Below, piece by piece: positions 36,901 to 46,321 of a stretch of DNA of 64,000 bases. The translations under genes and the position numbers were made by a program. The DNA is taken from the NCBI GenBank assembly GCA_036244855.1, contig BQKZ01000069.1, positions 7,044 to 71,043 of the forward strand, in the 5' to 3' direction. The DNA is from Temnopleurus reevesii. Lineage: Eukaryota; Echinodermata; Echinoidea; Temnopleuroida; Temnopleuridae. The notes beneath the pieces are model-generated. The model was not told where the DNA came from, did no database searches, and worked only from the letters and a program-made list of their open reading frames with translations. Numbering within the stretch: the stretch's first letter is position 1; every line of letters starts with the position of its first letter.

Positions 36901-39900
36901 GAATTGAGTTCTTTGAATTGATATCTCCAGTATGACAAAGGCTATTATGATTCATCTTTAGAATATTGATTACAAATATTTAATAGCTATCAACTATTAG
37001 ATTAATAAAATACAGACTTATCAACACTTTTGGCACTTCTCATTCCCACATTATAACAAATATGCACGCATTTCAATCAATTATATGCTTGCAGAACTCT
37101 CTAATGTATCATTGGCCTAAGAAAAATTGATGACAATCGAACATACTTTGGGCCTCTGACTCTTGGCATCACTGGGAAGGGTATTGACGTACAACTTAAA
37201 ACAAAACACATAATATCTCTTATAACTATAACAGCACAATGTACTCCATAAAACAATTGGCATATTCAGATGTTTGTTTCTTATGAACTAACTGCATGCT
37301 AGAAAAAATGCATCAGTTACTACACAATAAAGTATGAAAGTTATTAAGTAGCTTCCCAAGTGATAATACAGTAGATTATCATTTCATTACTCAAATATTT
37401 TTGAAAGAGGTAATAATTGAAATATCTACCTCAGATCCAGGTAGGTTGGCTGCTTGTACTTTGAAGCTCTGCTCCACACCAACGGGTATCAGTACTTCTG
37501 TATTGTTCAGGATATGTGGGCAGGTCTCAGGTCCAGTCTGTAAGAGAGAAACATTATTATTATTATATGTAAATATCATTATTATGGAGGTGTTGTATTG
37601 TACTGGTTATGACTCTCCCCTCTAAACCCAAATCCCACCAATGGTGTAAATTTCTTCCACAAGAAATTCATCTACATTGTACTGCACTTAACCCAGGTGA
37701 GGTGAATAGGTAGGTACCTGGTGGGAATATTGATTCCTTGAAATGCTTGAGAGTTGGTGGCAATGAGCTAAAGCCAAGGTGATAATAATGCAAAGCGCCC
37801 TGTGCCCTCCACAGGAGAGTGAATGCTCGCAAAATCACAACTAAGAGAGCAGGTCTATCCACGTGGCAAAACTACACTCAGGATCATTTAGATTTCCAAC
37901 TTGAATATGTATAATGGGTAAAAAAGTACTTTAACATCATGATATTATATCAATTCATACGGAGATACTCTTTATATGTAGTGAATGGGTTCTCAGAAAA
38001 AAATATATTCAAGAATGAATAATGACATCTGAAGATCATCTCCTCTATCCCTTAAAGATACCAGAAATATCTATCCAAGCGGAACTCGTTAAATAATTCT
38101 CTGCTTTGCACATCCCTCGCTAATAAAGTCTTGACTTTGTTCCATTGTTGCTCTTCTTCCTATGACAATTATCGGTGAGGCATGGCGAACATGTTGTTTT
38201 AAAGACCGATTCATTCCACATGTCTCTCATCGTCCAAATGAGAATATAGCAAAGGAAACCCATCCCTCCAAACAATCCCCAAACTGGGATCAATCAAGTC
38301 AAACTCCTACACATGGTTCTAATTCTTACACATATCCTCCTTCCTAGGATCTACAGAGCCTTTCCTACTACTGCAAGCAAGCAATGGGTATTGGGGATGA
38401 TTCTAAATTTGGATAGGACCCTTCCCATTTGGGAGAAAAGTCATCAATTTGGTGAAAGGAAATAGAGTATCTGGGTATCTGGGGGTCATTGTGCAGAAAA
38501 TAGTTCCCTGTGACTCATGACTAGTTGCATTCCTATTATGGACCATGTATCTTGTGGATAATAACATGTGATGAGCCATAACTATCCAGCAGTTATCAAC
38601 TTTGTACTACTTTCTTCCTTCATAGAAGCAACTTCTTATTATGAATCAGCCTTTCTTCCACAATCGGTTTATTTTGGAAGACTGGATGAACAATAATCAA
38701 ATCAAATGGGAATTAAACTTCCTGATATGAATAATATTTCCCAAACTTATCATAATTTGATTTGCGTTAATAAAAGTATCTTGGCAGTATCTCATATCCA
38801 TTTTCTTCCTTGCATTATCAACCAGCACCAGCATTTGCCTTGAGGTAGCAATTATTACATTAATGTTCTCCCCCTTTCATCTGCCTGAAAGAACAATAAA
38901 AGCATTGACATAATGCTGGAATCAATCATTAAGAGAATACAACAAAGCATCTTTGCTTTTTAATTTCTAGTCACGTCTACTATCAGCCTTCACCCTGCAT
39001 CTTTTTACCGATCGCCATGACAAAATGATTAATGAAACTCTGAAACTAATGTCAAATTGGTTCACATCTTCATTTCACTCCTCGGTTTAGGCAAAACATT
39101 CCTGGTGTTGATGCTACCACCATGCCCTGAAGCTACAGTTCACAATTAGACAAAATCCTCTGAGATAGGCAACAAAGAAAAGCACAAGCAGTTGGTTCAA
39201 CGCCAAAAGGGCATTAAATCTGGACCCATTTACATAACAGTGTTCCTTGAGAAACCTCTGCACAAAAATCAATGTGCATTTTGAAGTGCAGAGTGTAATG
39301 TAAAAGGGACAGAGTTTACATCTTTCTAGCACCACGCAGACAGTGATGGATGATGAGAGGATATATGTCTTCTTTGGGATGCGCGAAGGCATAAAGGATC
39401 TCTCCTTTGGGATATTGTAAGATCATACCAATTATATCATCAGGACATGTCATGGATTAATATGAACCCTGGTCATGTACACATTACAAATGTCCATCTT
39501 TCATCCCATTAATCTTATAAAAGGGTTAAAGACCAATTAATATGAGACTTCTCCATGTATATCTATTGAATTGAATTTTTGTGCCTAATATATTGATTTC
39601 TCTTTCAAAAATGCAGTCTTTTTCCTGACAGGGTATCAAATAAATATTTTATCATTGCATCTAGTTATATGAAGGGATGAAAGCCAATTCATTCTTCTAT
39701 TTGATGCATGCAATTTTTACTCAAAAATATATAATTCAAGGCAAGTTCTATCTATAAATTTATGATATGTATCGCCAACAACTTGTGGAAGTAAATCTAA
39801 ATTTCTGGTTTTCATTTTTATCAACAGGCAAAACTAAAACGTAATGCCAATGGAGGGCAACGACATGGTAGGGGATCAGAAATAATTAATTTAAAGCTCT

Positions 39901-42900
39901 TACAATTCTATTTGATTGTAAGATTCTATCTGAATATCCATTAAACATGTAAAATGCAGCAAAAATCTTATTTTGTCATTTCTTTTAATAATTTCAAACC
40001 TCTCCATCTTAGAACAAATACGTGCTGCAAATTATATTCCCGAGATGAACCCATCATGTGATTTGAGAACTCATCTCTCCTTCAACTCTGAATTCATGAA
40101 TTTTTAACTGATGTTAAACCTTGTCACTGTATTTATTCATATTTCCAATGTGACATTATTACACCTATTTCAACATATACCTATAATCCCCATCTACAGT
40201 ATGTATCACTATTTACTTCATTTTATGCTACATATCTATCAATTCACAACATTTACTTCATAACCCTATTCATATATTTCATTACCTTCTTTTCTTTATG
40301 CCTAAAAAACCTTTAGAAATCTAATGAAAATCATTTTCCAAGATAAATCTATAGTCTGGAAGTTTCATATCTTTTTAAACTTGAATTGTTAACCCATTGA
40401 CTGAGATTCATAGTTTATCAAGAAATTGAAATTCATTGTTGGTTTTTAAAAACCAGTATATGACTGTTTACAACAAATATTCTTTTTCAAAAGGGGAATT
40501 TGTATACAGTTGAATTATTCTCAAAAACATATCAGTCCGATTTTAACAATAATAGTCTGACAGACAGCATTGATTTAGGCCAGAGAATATTTTGTCTATC
40601 CATCCAACCTCTAAACAATGTAAATCTCACAATGCTGCTCTCTCTTCTTACTAAACACTCAAACTTTATATGAGAACAGGTGCCTTTAAGAATCACTTGC
40701 ATCATGCTTCCATTGACATGATTCATGCAAAAGTCTGGCACAGAATGCCATGTTATCAGTCACTTAGGGCCTAATTCTAAGATGATGGGATGGGGAATGG
40801 CCAAGAAAGAAATAAAGAGAGATAGAACGAGCGAGAGAGGGAGGGAGGGAGGGAGTGGGAGGAAGAGCAAAATATCAAATTTGAAGCCCCAGGCTATTGT
40901 CCACAGTTTCTTCTCCTGTTTTGATTAAAAACATAATTCTGATCAAGAGTGACAGATGGAGGATACTGTGCATGGATAAGAGAGAGAGCATCAGCACAAC
41001 TCCTCCTCTCTACCGACTCCGTGAGAAGGTGTGATGATCGTTGGCTGCTCAAGACATCGTCAAAACGCTATGTTATGGTAATCAGGGACTGTAATCACCG
41101 TCTAGAAATTGGTTTATAATACAGATTGTATCCCATGAAGGTTACAACCATGTTACAATCACAATTCACTTGACATCAGAATCCGTAACCAGATTACTCC
41201 TTTAAATCTCAAGAGTAATTACACCTCATATATCTGAGAACTTATTTCTGCCCCTTTTCTTAAAATACAAACAAAATGGCATACCTTGATATACCTCACA
41301 TTACTGAGAAGAAAAAAAGAGTTCTTCACCTCTCTTCTATTGAAAACCTTGACGTATATCGACATACCTCATATATGTGACAAATCATTTACAACATTTC
41401 TGGGAATACATTTTATCCTCTTTCCTTAAAATAGAATTTTTGGTTCACCTGGCAATTAATACTACAAAGCATGCTACAGATTCCCTTGAAATTTGTTTGT
41501 TAATTTTTTTTTGTTCTAAAATTGTGGCAAAGCTTTTAGATCTCAAAGGGGCAGTTAATGTGAATTATACAGAGCAAGACAATGGGGCGATACCTTAATA
41601 AAAATAACCACATCTTTTTTTTTTGGGGGGGGGGGGATATACCTGATAGAAAACACCTTACCTATCAGTATATCAGTACGAAAATGAGATAAATTTAGAA
41701 ATTTGCATTCACGCGTGTTTTTTTTAGCATACTGCAAAAGCACATGAACCAAATACTCAGACCATATCTCTCATCTCAAACTCAAATAAATACAAGCAAA
41801 AGGAGGAAAAAGACAGGAAATACGGTTACCTTATTTCTAAAAGGTAGATTTTATCATGAATATAAGTCAGGTTATTCAAGATGTTCAAGATGGAGGATAT
41901 CTGACCTAATTAACTTAATAATCCTGCATTCTCATATCTGTATCATTGCAAATCAGATCTGACATTACATCAATGCATGTTCGCCGTCATTAATATAACT
42001 TCAAATATTCACTCCCGTATCTTGGTCTACTATCTTGGTAGACTGCTGGTTCAGTGTGGAGTTTACTAGGGGAAGAGGATTTAGAATATGGTTTCCCTAT
42101 ATAGTGCTGATTTTCTCTCCTATACAAAACTGCTATCTCACATATATTCTAGATTTAATTGAATAATGCTACCAGATGGGTGGGGAAAATAGATCCACAA
42201 ATATTTGTTTTGTAGAAAAAAAATTGTTCTACAACATCTGCTAATATCTATTGACAAGTTATAAGTGATATGTCTATTGTGAAGCTTTACCAATCTAATT
42301 TTTCTTGTACGAATCTCCAAAGTAAAAACAATCCTGTAAAATCTTTTTACATGATTTAAAGCTTTGACTAAATATGTCCATTCCCTCCTCTCTCCCCCCA
42401 AACAAACCATGAATGCAAAACAAAATCTACAAAACAAAGAAAAAACACAAATATATCATACAATTTCCAATCCAAATTATGTAAAATAATTCAGAATTGT
42501 TAATGGAGGAGAGTTTGAACTATATGAAATTCCCCTTTTTCTATCCCTTACAGATCACAATCACGAAACTAATCCTAAGCAAGATATGCATTTGATCATC
42601 TAACTTCCCTAAGATTTGAAAATGCAATGTTTCTAATAGAGGGCAGACAGGTCCCAGCATCGCATCACAAATCCCTTGCTAATGCTGCCACTGGATGGAT
42701 CTTCTATACATGGAAACTCTTCTAATCCCTCCACCTGATCACACCAAGGGGGCTAAAGCATAAAATAGAGGCATACTTTCTCTTCTACATATACACCAGG
42801 ATGTCCCATTTCTGGGCAGTTAAATGTTAGCCCTTAATCCATAATGACGCCATCAGACAGACCTGGTTCTCTGGCGGCTACAGAATGTGGGAAGATGACA

Positions 42901-45900
42901 TTTCTCAAATCACTCATAAGTTTCAAAAGCCTTGCCACGGATTCTATAACAACTTCTACTCGCAGAGGCAGCTGATTCAATTCTCTTGGCAGACTTAGCG
43001 ATATTCCCTGCCTCTCATATTTATGCTAAGCCATTCAGATTTACTCACTTTTTTGCCCCACCTCAGCCATTTCCTAGATAATACTGCAAAAACAGATTAA
43101 ATGCAAATGAACTGGGGTTGTTGAAATCCATCATTATAAACTACCTGATATTACCTGTTTGCTTACATCAGTTTGATGCAAACTTGTGATAAATCAACTC
43201 CCAGGATTTTTTTTTTTTTTTTACAAAGATTTGCTTAAGAATCTCTTTCTAGGTTCTTGTCTACTCATTTGATAATGCATTTTATCAAGCTTGTCTCCTT
43301 CACCCACATAACCATCTAAAGGTCATCATTACCTTGGCTTTAGTGTACCACCACCAGCACTCAAGCATTTCAATGATTCATACCAGGTACCCATTCACCT
43401 CATTTGGGTTGAGGGCAGCATAACATGGATGAATTTTTTGCTGAAAAAAATTTAATGTTGTGGGTGGTTTTCATATCATGACCCTCTGGCTGACAGGCGA
43501 GTCACAACTACTACACCACAATGTCAGTTGTTTGACATGCAGCACACTCCTCAGTCGTACTGTACGTGGCAGACATTTTTTACCTTCTATATCTCTACTA
43601 TAGCATAATTTAATAGACTTTATTCTAAAGATGGATATTTTTCTTACCACTCTTCCAGTTTGTTGTGATGTAGCACACTCCTCGGTCCTGCTGTGACAGA
43701 CGTTATCAAAGACGCACCACTCGCATTCAAAATGATTGTCCACACATTCCATACATCCAGTGAAGGCTGCACATTTGTAGAAGACAAACTCTGTCTCAGC
43801 GATCTTGACAGTAGTCTCAGAGGATTCTATGGCTAGCGTCACTTCTTGAGAGCCTGACAAAAAAAGTCATCAAACTTTTCAATCAATAGGAGATATCAAA
43901 ATATTGATACTCTATCTAATAAAAATTGATAAATTTCAACAACACAATTCATGTAAAAGTTTGCCTTCCCCTACATATGTATTCATGCTACTTTAGGTGG
44001 CATTGGCCCCTTTTTTTTCATTCTTCACTAGAAGATGGGTAAGATAAGTCTCACAAAAACAACAATTTTTTTTCTAATCTGAGCTTTGATGAGTCCCCTT
44101 CAGGACTTCTAGATTCTCTTTACATGGTGAAACTGCAATCATTCTTTAAATATTAATAATCTTTGGAATTACTATAAACCAGGGTGGGTAGGATAATAAA
44201 ACTGCAAAAAATTGTTACAATCTTCTTGTATCATATGGGCCTAAGATTTTGTTTAATAAAGGATATGTCAAGGTGACATTTCATAAAGAAAAGAAAGACT
44301 TGAAGAAAAACTTGAAGAACAACTTGGTACTGGTTCTTGTGACTAATGATTGATAATCTTATGAGTATTCAACACACGAACTGATACAAGTCGTTCATAT
44401 AAGTTTCTTTTATGAATGTTTCTTTCTTTTGGTGAATTAATGACCTGGGCAGGGTCTATAGACTTATCCACCTCCCAAGGAAAGATTCTTTAAGGATCTT
44501 TCTCATTCCCATTCTTCTTCCTACATGTATCTCTATTAATGCAATCTTGTGGTAATGAGTTGTAACAGGTAAAATCTGAACCCATACACCTACAATTGAG
44601 AGACAAGACTGTAACCCGTGAATAATGATTTATCTGTTCTTAGTTTGATAAATTAAACCTTCTTACCCTGTGGTCGACTTGGAATAGCACGGACTGGTGG
44701 TGTGTTGCATCGTACGATGGATGAGTTATTGACAAGCTCTCTATCTACAGTGGCAAGTTCTTGACCAAAGTCATCATAAAGACACGAATAGTATTCCCCC
44801 GATTTCAGCTTAGGTAAGTTGGTGATACTCAATGCAAGCTGTACAAAAACAAATGAAGGTAAAACATTCACTTTGAAATCATGTTGAGAATCAAACTATA
44901 GTAAGATGTAGTACTATTGCTACCAATAATACTACACATATGTGATAGTGACATGTACGTGGGAAGTTCTCCATGATGCCATTACAAATGATGCTAAAGT
45001 TGCCAACGTAAGGATGTTCATTCGTGGTGGAAATGAAAACTTTGAAAATTCATAACCTTTGAAGGATAATCTGATTTTGCCTGAATATACACATTTTGCT
45101 CATATTATTCTTCTCAGGCCACTAACAGCACATCCATGTCTGGGCAAAGCTCCCCTTTAAAAAGATTAATCATTTGTGTGTACAATGTAATATCGTAACA
45201 CAATAGGGGACAGAAATGACTTGCGGCATAACTGAAATAAAATCTGAAATGCATGTAGGAGGAAAAACTGAATGGTTTTTATTCCCATCATCTAGAATAT
45301 AAAATTGATCATTGCATGTATCATGTAAACGTCTACATGAAAATAAATCTATCTAATCGATCAGTATCCTAAGTTTAGTGGAAAACAAAATGAAAACAAG
45401 ACAATGTTGGATTTTGTTTCTCTTCTACACTCAATCAATGTCTTGGTTGCACATGGATCTTAGGATGGATTATGATGGAGGGGGAAATACATCTTTAGAA
45501 TAGATTAAAACACCAAAAGAAGACACCTTCCACCTAGTAATTCATCTTTATATGAATTACATAAGTGTTTAAAGTCTAGTTTGTACAATTAATTTTAATC
45601 CCAAAGTCAAAACAACTTCCTCTTACACAAGATGAGAAGACTCTCTTGTTTAAAAATCATTTTGAGGAGCTTCATTCAACAATCCCGACTCTAAGAAATA
45701 TCATCCCTCGTCATGCTGAAATATTCTAAGAATAGTTTATTTATCTGTAGCTCAGTTGGGAAATAAAAGGGAGTGCTTGATTGTATAACATACCCTAGAG
45801 GAAGGGAGCAAAAGGAGTAGAAGGGGGAATGCTAATATTAATGAATGGGGGAAAGAGTAAACATGGAGACATTTACAGTTGTGGGAAATAATTATAGAAA

Positions 45901-46321
45901 TGCTAGAACAGCTCAATTTCATAAAATCTATTCATACTAATATATTTGAGTAATATGGGTATTTGATGGGACAATCTTACCTTAGAATAAAGTAGTTGTC
46001 ATATTATTTAGAAATCAAATGAACAGAAAGAAAGAGCCAATTTTGAAGGATCTATTAAAATACAGAGTGGAAGGGACAGGCAAAAATGACAAATTTAGAG
46101 TAACTAAGGAATACACCTCTTTCACATTAATCTACCACCCTAAAATTACCAAAATATCGTTGAAGAAGTAAATAAATAATTGTACCTCTTTCCTGGTATC
46201 TATTGGAGTACTTGGAGGATCCACCTGTGTGATGTCAATACACTGATCTTGCCATCCTAACCAACGTCGTGTTCCAAGGTTCTTAGACTCTGGACATTCT
46301 CCATTATCCAATCTCGTACAT
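16104..46321 (-). CDS. PLXNA: Plexin, A-type-like; 5'-incomplete, 26 exons in the window
   Basis: Plexins are semaphorin receptors in the plasma membrane that control the cytoskeleton and adhesion. The 26 joined exons give 1366 residues in one frame with all phases matching. Order: end of PSI1; IPT-like; PSI2 ([14 protein letters not shown]); IPT; PSI3 ([14 protein letters not shown]); further IPT domains ([28 protein letters not shown]); transmembrane helix ([14 protein letters not shown]); juxtamembrane coiled coil; first GAP half with [15 protein letters not shown]; Rho-binding domain; second GAP half with [13 protein letters not shown]. The arginines that serve GAP activity ([13 protein letters not shown]) are present. 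KEWVSRYYDDI and [10 protein letters not shown] favour the A class over B. The sema domain, about 500 residues, is missing and was not found up to 64000. The tail ends SESNHTI, not the B-class PDZ ligand. Confidence 0.95.
16742..16895 (-). CDS. PLXNA: Plexin exon v25
   Basis: Encodes [25 protein letters not shown] and [18 protein letters not shown], the helical end of the GAP domain. Phase 2 to 0, donor GTAAGT. Confidence 0.96.
17389..17490 (-). mobile_element. SINE fragment in plexin intron v24-v25
   Basis: Reads, in reverse, like the copies at 37586-37850 and 43355-43535: ccaggtacccatt, aaggaaattaatgcca and gggtttgaac, with an internal deletion. The gggtttgaac is a B-box remnant on the minus strand. 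Confidence 0.5.
17893..18105 (-). CDS. PLXNA: Plexin exon v24: second GAP arginine
   Basis: Encodes [39 protein letters not shown] and [24 protein letters not shown] carries the second conserved GAP arginine. Phase 2 to 2, donor GTATGT. Confidence 0.97.
18600..18985. repeat. (ATC)n trinucleotide tract with embedded foldback
   Basis: Imperfect and then pure (ATC)n, best at about 18891-18985, in plexin intron v23-v24. His- or Met-rich ORFs here are artefacts of the repeat. The foldback at 18686-18832 sits inside the tract. Confidence 0.92.
18686..18832. repeat. Perfect 39-bp inverted repeat (foldback)
   Basis: 18686-18724 and 18794-18832 are exact reverse complements (core gcttcacggtacaacgagtt), with a 69-bp spacer that itself holds the hairpin cgatgag-aatatg-ctcatcg. 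It has no ORF and is MITE-like. Confidence 0.9.
19000..19169 (-). CDS. PLXNA: Plexin exon v23: GAP domain, second half
   Basis: Encodes [36 protein letters not shown] and HSWKSN. Phase 0 to 2. The donor GTGAGAAG is followed directly by a (GAT)n tract. Confidence 0.97.
19803..19972 (-). CDS. PLXNA: Plexin exon v22: RBD to GAP linker
   Basis: Encodes [25 protein letters not shown] and [14 protein letters not shown], matching RSRxPMITPDLESGxKLWHLVKNHDH...SEIYLTRLLATK of A-type plexins. Phase 1 to 0, donor GTAAGT. Confidence 0.96.
20524..20608 (-). CDS. PLXNA: Plexin exon v21: end of the RBD
   Basis: Encodes [17 protein letters not shown] and [11 protein letters not shown]; (V)ALVPKQ is the last RBD strand. 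Phase 0 to 1, donor GTGAGT. Confidence 0.95.
21125..21222 (-). CDS. PLXNA: Plexin exon v20: Rho-binding domain
   Basis: Encodes [17 protein letters not shown] and [13 protein letters not shown], matching the plexin LEWRxG...DWKRLNTLxHYQV block. Phase 1 to 0, donor GTACAT. A truncated copy of its 5' edge lies 140 bp upstream. Confidence 0.93.
21349..21421 (-). pseudogene. Truncated copy of the exon v20 5' edge
   Basis: Repeats 21209-21281 at an offset of 140 bp, including the acceptor (tttag) and the first codons EWGCGL against EWRCGL. Then the sequences part, with no donor. Confidence 0.8.
22370..22612 (-). other. Candidate second version of the RBD exon (two exon-like pieces)
   Basis: Piece B, 22486-22370, is bounded by ctag and GTAAGG. 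In one frame it reads [18 protein letters not shown]... to [13 protein letters not shown], aligning without gaps to the last 37 residues of exon v19 (13 identities). It ends at the same phase with the same TTAG|GTAAG junction. Piece A, 22612-22540, has acceptor ctcag and donor GTAAGT, 53 bp upstream of B. From the full acceptor, A and B do not keep the RBD frame. From the weak AG before 22579, A plus B are 157 nt, exactly as long as v19, and in frame with v18. It may be a live alternative exon or a relic. Confidence 0.5.
22507..22527. repeat. Telomere-like (TTAGGG)3 tract
   Basis: Three tandem gggtta units inside the 53-bp intron-like gap between the two pieces of the candidate second RBD exon. 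Confidence 0.85.
24007..24163 (-). CDS. PLXNA: Plexin exon v19: Rho-binding domain, main exon
   Basis: 157 nt encoding [36 protein letters not shown] and [13 protein letters not shown], the Rho GTPase-binding ubiquitin-like fold (xCDTxTQxKEKxLD, PYSxRP). Phase 0 to 1, donor TTAG|GTAAG. Confidence 0.96.
24516..24729 (-). CDS. PLXNA: Plexin exon v18: GAP domain to the RBD
   Basis: Encodes [51 protein letters not shown] and DNKTL, among the most conserved plexin sequences. Phase 2 to 0, donor GTGAGT. Confidence 0.97.
25127..25392 (-). CDS. PLXNA: Plexin exon v17: GAP domain, first half
   Basis: Encodes [53 protein letters not shown] and ARLLMR. It includes the first Arg of the LLMRR motif; the second Arg codon is split by the intron. 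Phase 0 to 2, donor GTATGT. Confidence 0.97.
25906..26045 (-). CDS. PLXNA: Plexin exon v16: start of the cytoplasmic GAP domain
   Basis: Encodes [29 protein letters not shown] and NHPVLRELP, nearly the plexin consensus AFAELQTxxNxxTSDL...HPVLREL. Phase 1 to 0, donor GTAAGT. Confidence 0.97.
26532..26763 (-). CDS. PLXNA: Plexin exon v15: transmembrane helix
   Basis: Encodes [15 protein letters not shown], a hydrophobic helix ([19 protein letters not shown] and MMTLVVYC), then the basic RKANANERL and a coiled coil ending KVAKECKE. Phase 0 to 1, donor GTTAGA. Confidence 0.96.
27284..27442 (-). CDS. PLXNA: Plexin exon v14: last IPT
   Basis: Encodes [25 protein letters not shown] and [10 protein letters not shown], the membrane-proximal IPT (GxNL, VLIGxxxC, LxCxxP). 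Phase 0 at both ends, donor GTAATT. Confidence 0.93.
27888..28145 (-). CDS. PLXNA: Plexin exon v13: IPT
   Basis: 86 codons from [16 protein letters not shown] to PKLLTIL, including [14 protein letters not shown], the plexin GFxxDNVxxL block, and a DPYYQKF link. Phase 0 at both ends, donor GTAAAT. A 152-bp partial copy lies 180 bp upstream. Confidence 0.93.
28198..28349 (-). pseudogene. Partial tandem copy of exon v13
   Basis: Repeats 28018-28169 at a period of exactly 180 bp. It keeps the acceptor (tatag) and about 42 codons ([16 protein letters not shown]...RGRYGLI) but ends without a donor, so it cannot replace v13. Confidence 0.9.
28903..28996 (-). CDS. PLXNA: Plexin exon v12: IPT
   Basis: Encodes [20 protein letters not shown] and [12 protein letters not shown] (SGGxxxxVxGTNLxxxxxP). 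Phase 2 to 0, donor GTGAGT. Confidence 0.92.
29618..29782 (-). CDS. PLXNA: Plexin exon v11: IPT
   Basis: Encodes [13 protein letters not shown] through [14 protein letters not shown] and RFRSIK. The YNxDPTIL link between IPT domains is typical of plexins. Phase 2 to 2, donor GTCAGA. Confidence 0.93.
29987..30000. repeat. Poly-G run
   Basis: A run of about 14 G in plexin intron v10-v11. Its length may be unreliable in the assembly. Confidence 0.8.
30230..30366 (-). CDS. PLXNA: Plexin exon v10: IPT
   Basis: Encodes [31 protein letters not shown] and DCIVE, the canonical GPxSGGTxVTIxGxxL start of an IPT domain. Phase 0 to 2, donor GTAAGA. A truncated copy lies upstream at about 30439-30545. 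Confidence 0.94.
30439..30545 (-). pseudogene. Partial copy of exon v10
   Basis: Repeats about 30260-30390 with deletions and substitutions. The acceptor (tctag) and GTACC start are kept, but a loss within the first codons shifts the frame to an early stop. Confidence 0.85.
31216..31342 (-). CDS. PLXNA: Plexin exon v9: end of the IPT
   Basis: Encodes [19 protein letters not shown] to QDFRYV; the IVC near the start is the conserved core cysteine. Phase 2 to 0, donor GTGAGT. Confidence 0.9.
31670..32100. repeat. (ATC)n repeat with higher-order copies
   Basis: Fills much of plexin intron v8-v9. Within the trinucleotide repeat the block caccataat-ttaacaccatcgtcga recurs at about 31724, 31891 and 32022. 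Confidence 0.92.
32116..32264 (-). CDS. PLXNA: Plexin exon v8: IPT
   Basis: Encodes [18 protein letters not shown], then INLGQSA and [12 protein letters not shown], an IPT/TIG start (GPxxGxTxLTIxGxNLG). Phase 0 to 2, donor GTAAGT, followed by a trinucleotide-rich intron. Confidence 0.93.
32889..33058 (-). CDS. PLXNA: Plexin exon v7: PSI3
   Basis: Encodes [16 protein letters not shown] then [13 protein letters not shown], the third PSI domain with all cysteines. It ends in the CP-TPLVTS link to the next IPT. Phase 1 to 0, donor GTGAGT. Confidence 0.95.
33673..33766 (-). CDS. PLXNA: Plexin exon v6
   Basis: Encodes [19 protein letters not shown] then [12 protein letters not shown], corresponding to the plexin VxWNxxxxIDNP block before PSI3. 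Phase 0 to 1, donor GTCAGT. Confidence 0.9.
33767..36435. other. Plexin intron v5-v6, remainder
   Basis: About 2.7 kb of AT-rich sequence with short unsupported ORFs. No exon, RNA gene or recognisable element was seen. Confidence 0.55.
36436..36619. repeat. Perfect 91-bp tandem duplication
   Basis: 36436-36526 is repeated without a difference from 36527. It is intronic, just upstream of exon v5, and has no coding content. Confidence 0.97.
36711..36827 (-). CDS. PLXNA: Plexin exon v5
   Basis: Encodes [20 protein letters not shown] to [13 protein letters not shown], the middle of the same IPT domain (YxCxLxxxG, LxC). Phase 0 at both ends, donor GTAAGT. Confidence 0.9.
37430..37537 (-). CDS. 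PLXNA: Plexin exon v4
   Basis: 36 codons beginning [20 protein letters not shown], the plexin GPExCP...ILIPVG block that opens the IPT domain after PSI2. Phase 0 at both ends, donor GTAGAT. Confidence 0.93.
37586..37850 (+). mobile_element. tRNA-derived SINE copy, near full length
   Basis: Has a tRNA-like head (gtactggttatgactc ... aaatcccacc), a central region (aagaaattcatctacattgt, acccaggtgaggtgaat, ggtacctggtggga), and a tail with gcaaagcgccctgtgccc. The related copies at 43355 and 17389 support a dispersed family. It lies antisense, within 50 bp of the exon v4 acceptor. Confidence 0.65.
37862..43354. other. Large plexin intron v3-v4, remainder
   Basis: AT-rich intronic sequence with poly-C/G runs (for example about 41625-41637) and no recognised exon. 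ORFs on either strand lack family motifs. Confidence 0.6.
43355..43524 (-). mobile_element. SINE copy in plexin intron v3-v4
   Basis: The reverse orientation of the 37586-37850 family: accaggtacccattcacctc, gggttgagggcagcataaca, tggatgaattttttgctg, then the tRNA-like head. It ends against the copied fragment of exon v3. Confidence 0.6.
43525..43576 (-). pseudogene. Copied fragment of exon v3
   Basis: agcacactcctcagtcgtac matches agcacactcctcggtcctgc inside exon v3, at an offset of about 130 bp downstream in the gene direction. It is about 50 bp long and shows indels. Confidence 0.65.
43648..43853 (-). CDS. PLXNA: Plexin exon v3: PSI2
   Basis: Encodes [18 protein letters not shown] followed by [15 protein letters not shown], the second PSI domain with its cysteines. 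Phase 1 to 0, donor GTAAGA. A partial copy of its 3' part lies in the following intron. Confidence 0.93.
44667..44838 (-). CDS. PLXNA: Plexin exon v2: first IPT-like domain
   Basis: Encodes [20 protein letters not shown] through [16 protein letters not shown], the usual plexin pattern of N-L-P, C-x-x-D-D-F and a Cys-Pro-Pro end. Phase 0 to 1, donor GTAAGA. Confidence 0.9.
44839..46185. other. Plexin intron v1-v2
   Basis: AT-rich intron of 1.35 kb. Nothing beyond splice sites was recognised. Confidence 0.6.
46186..46321 (-). CDS. PLXNA: Plexin exon v1: end of PSI1
   Basis: First exon seen in the window. It encodes [14 protein letters not shown] then [20 protein letters not shown], matching the end of the first plexin PSI domain and the linker to the first IPT-like domain. 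It needs two bases from an upstream exon, so the gene continues beyond it. Acceptor cttgcag, donor GTACAA. Confidence 0.82.
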
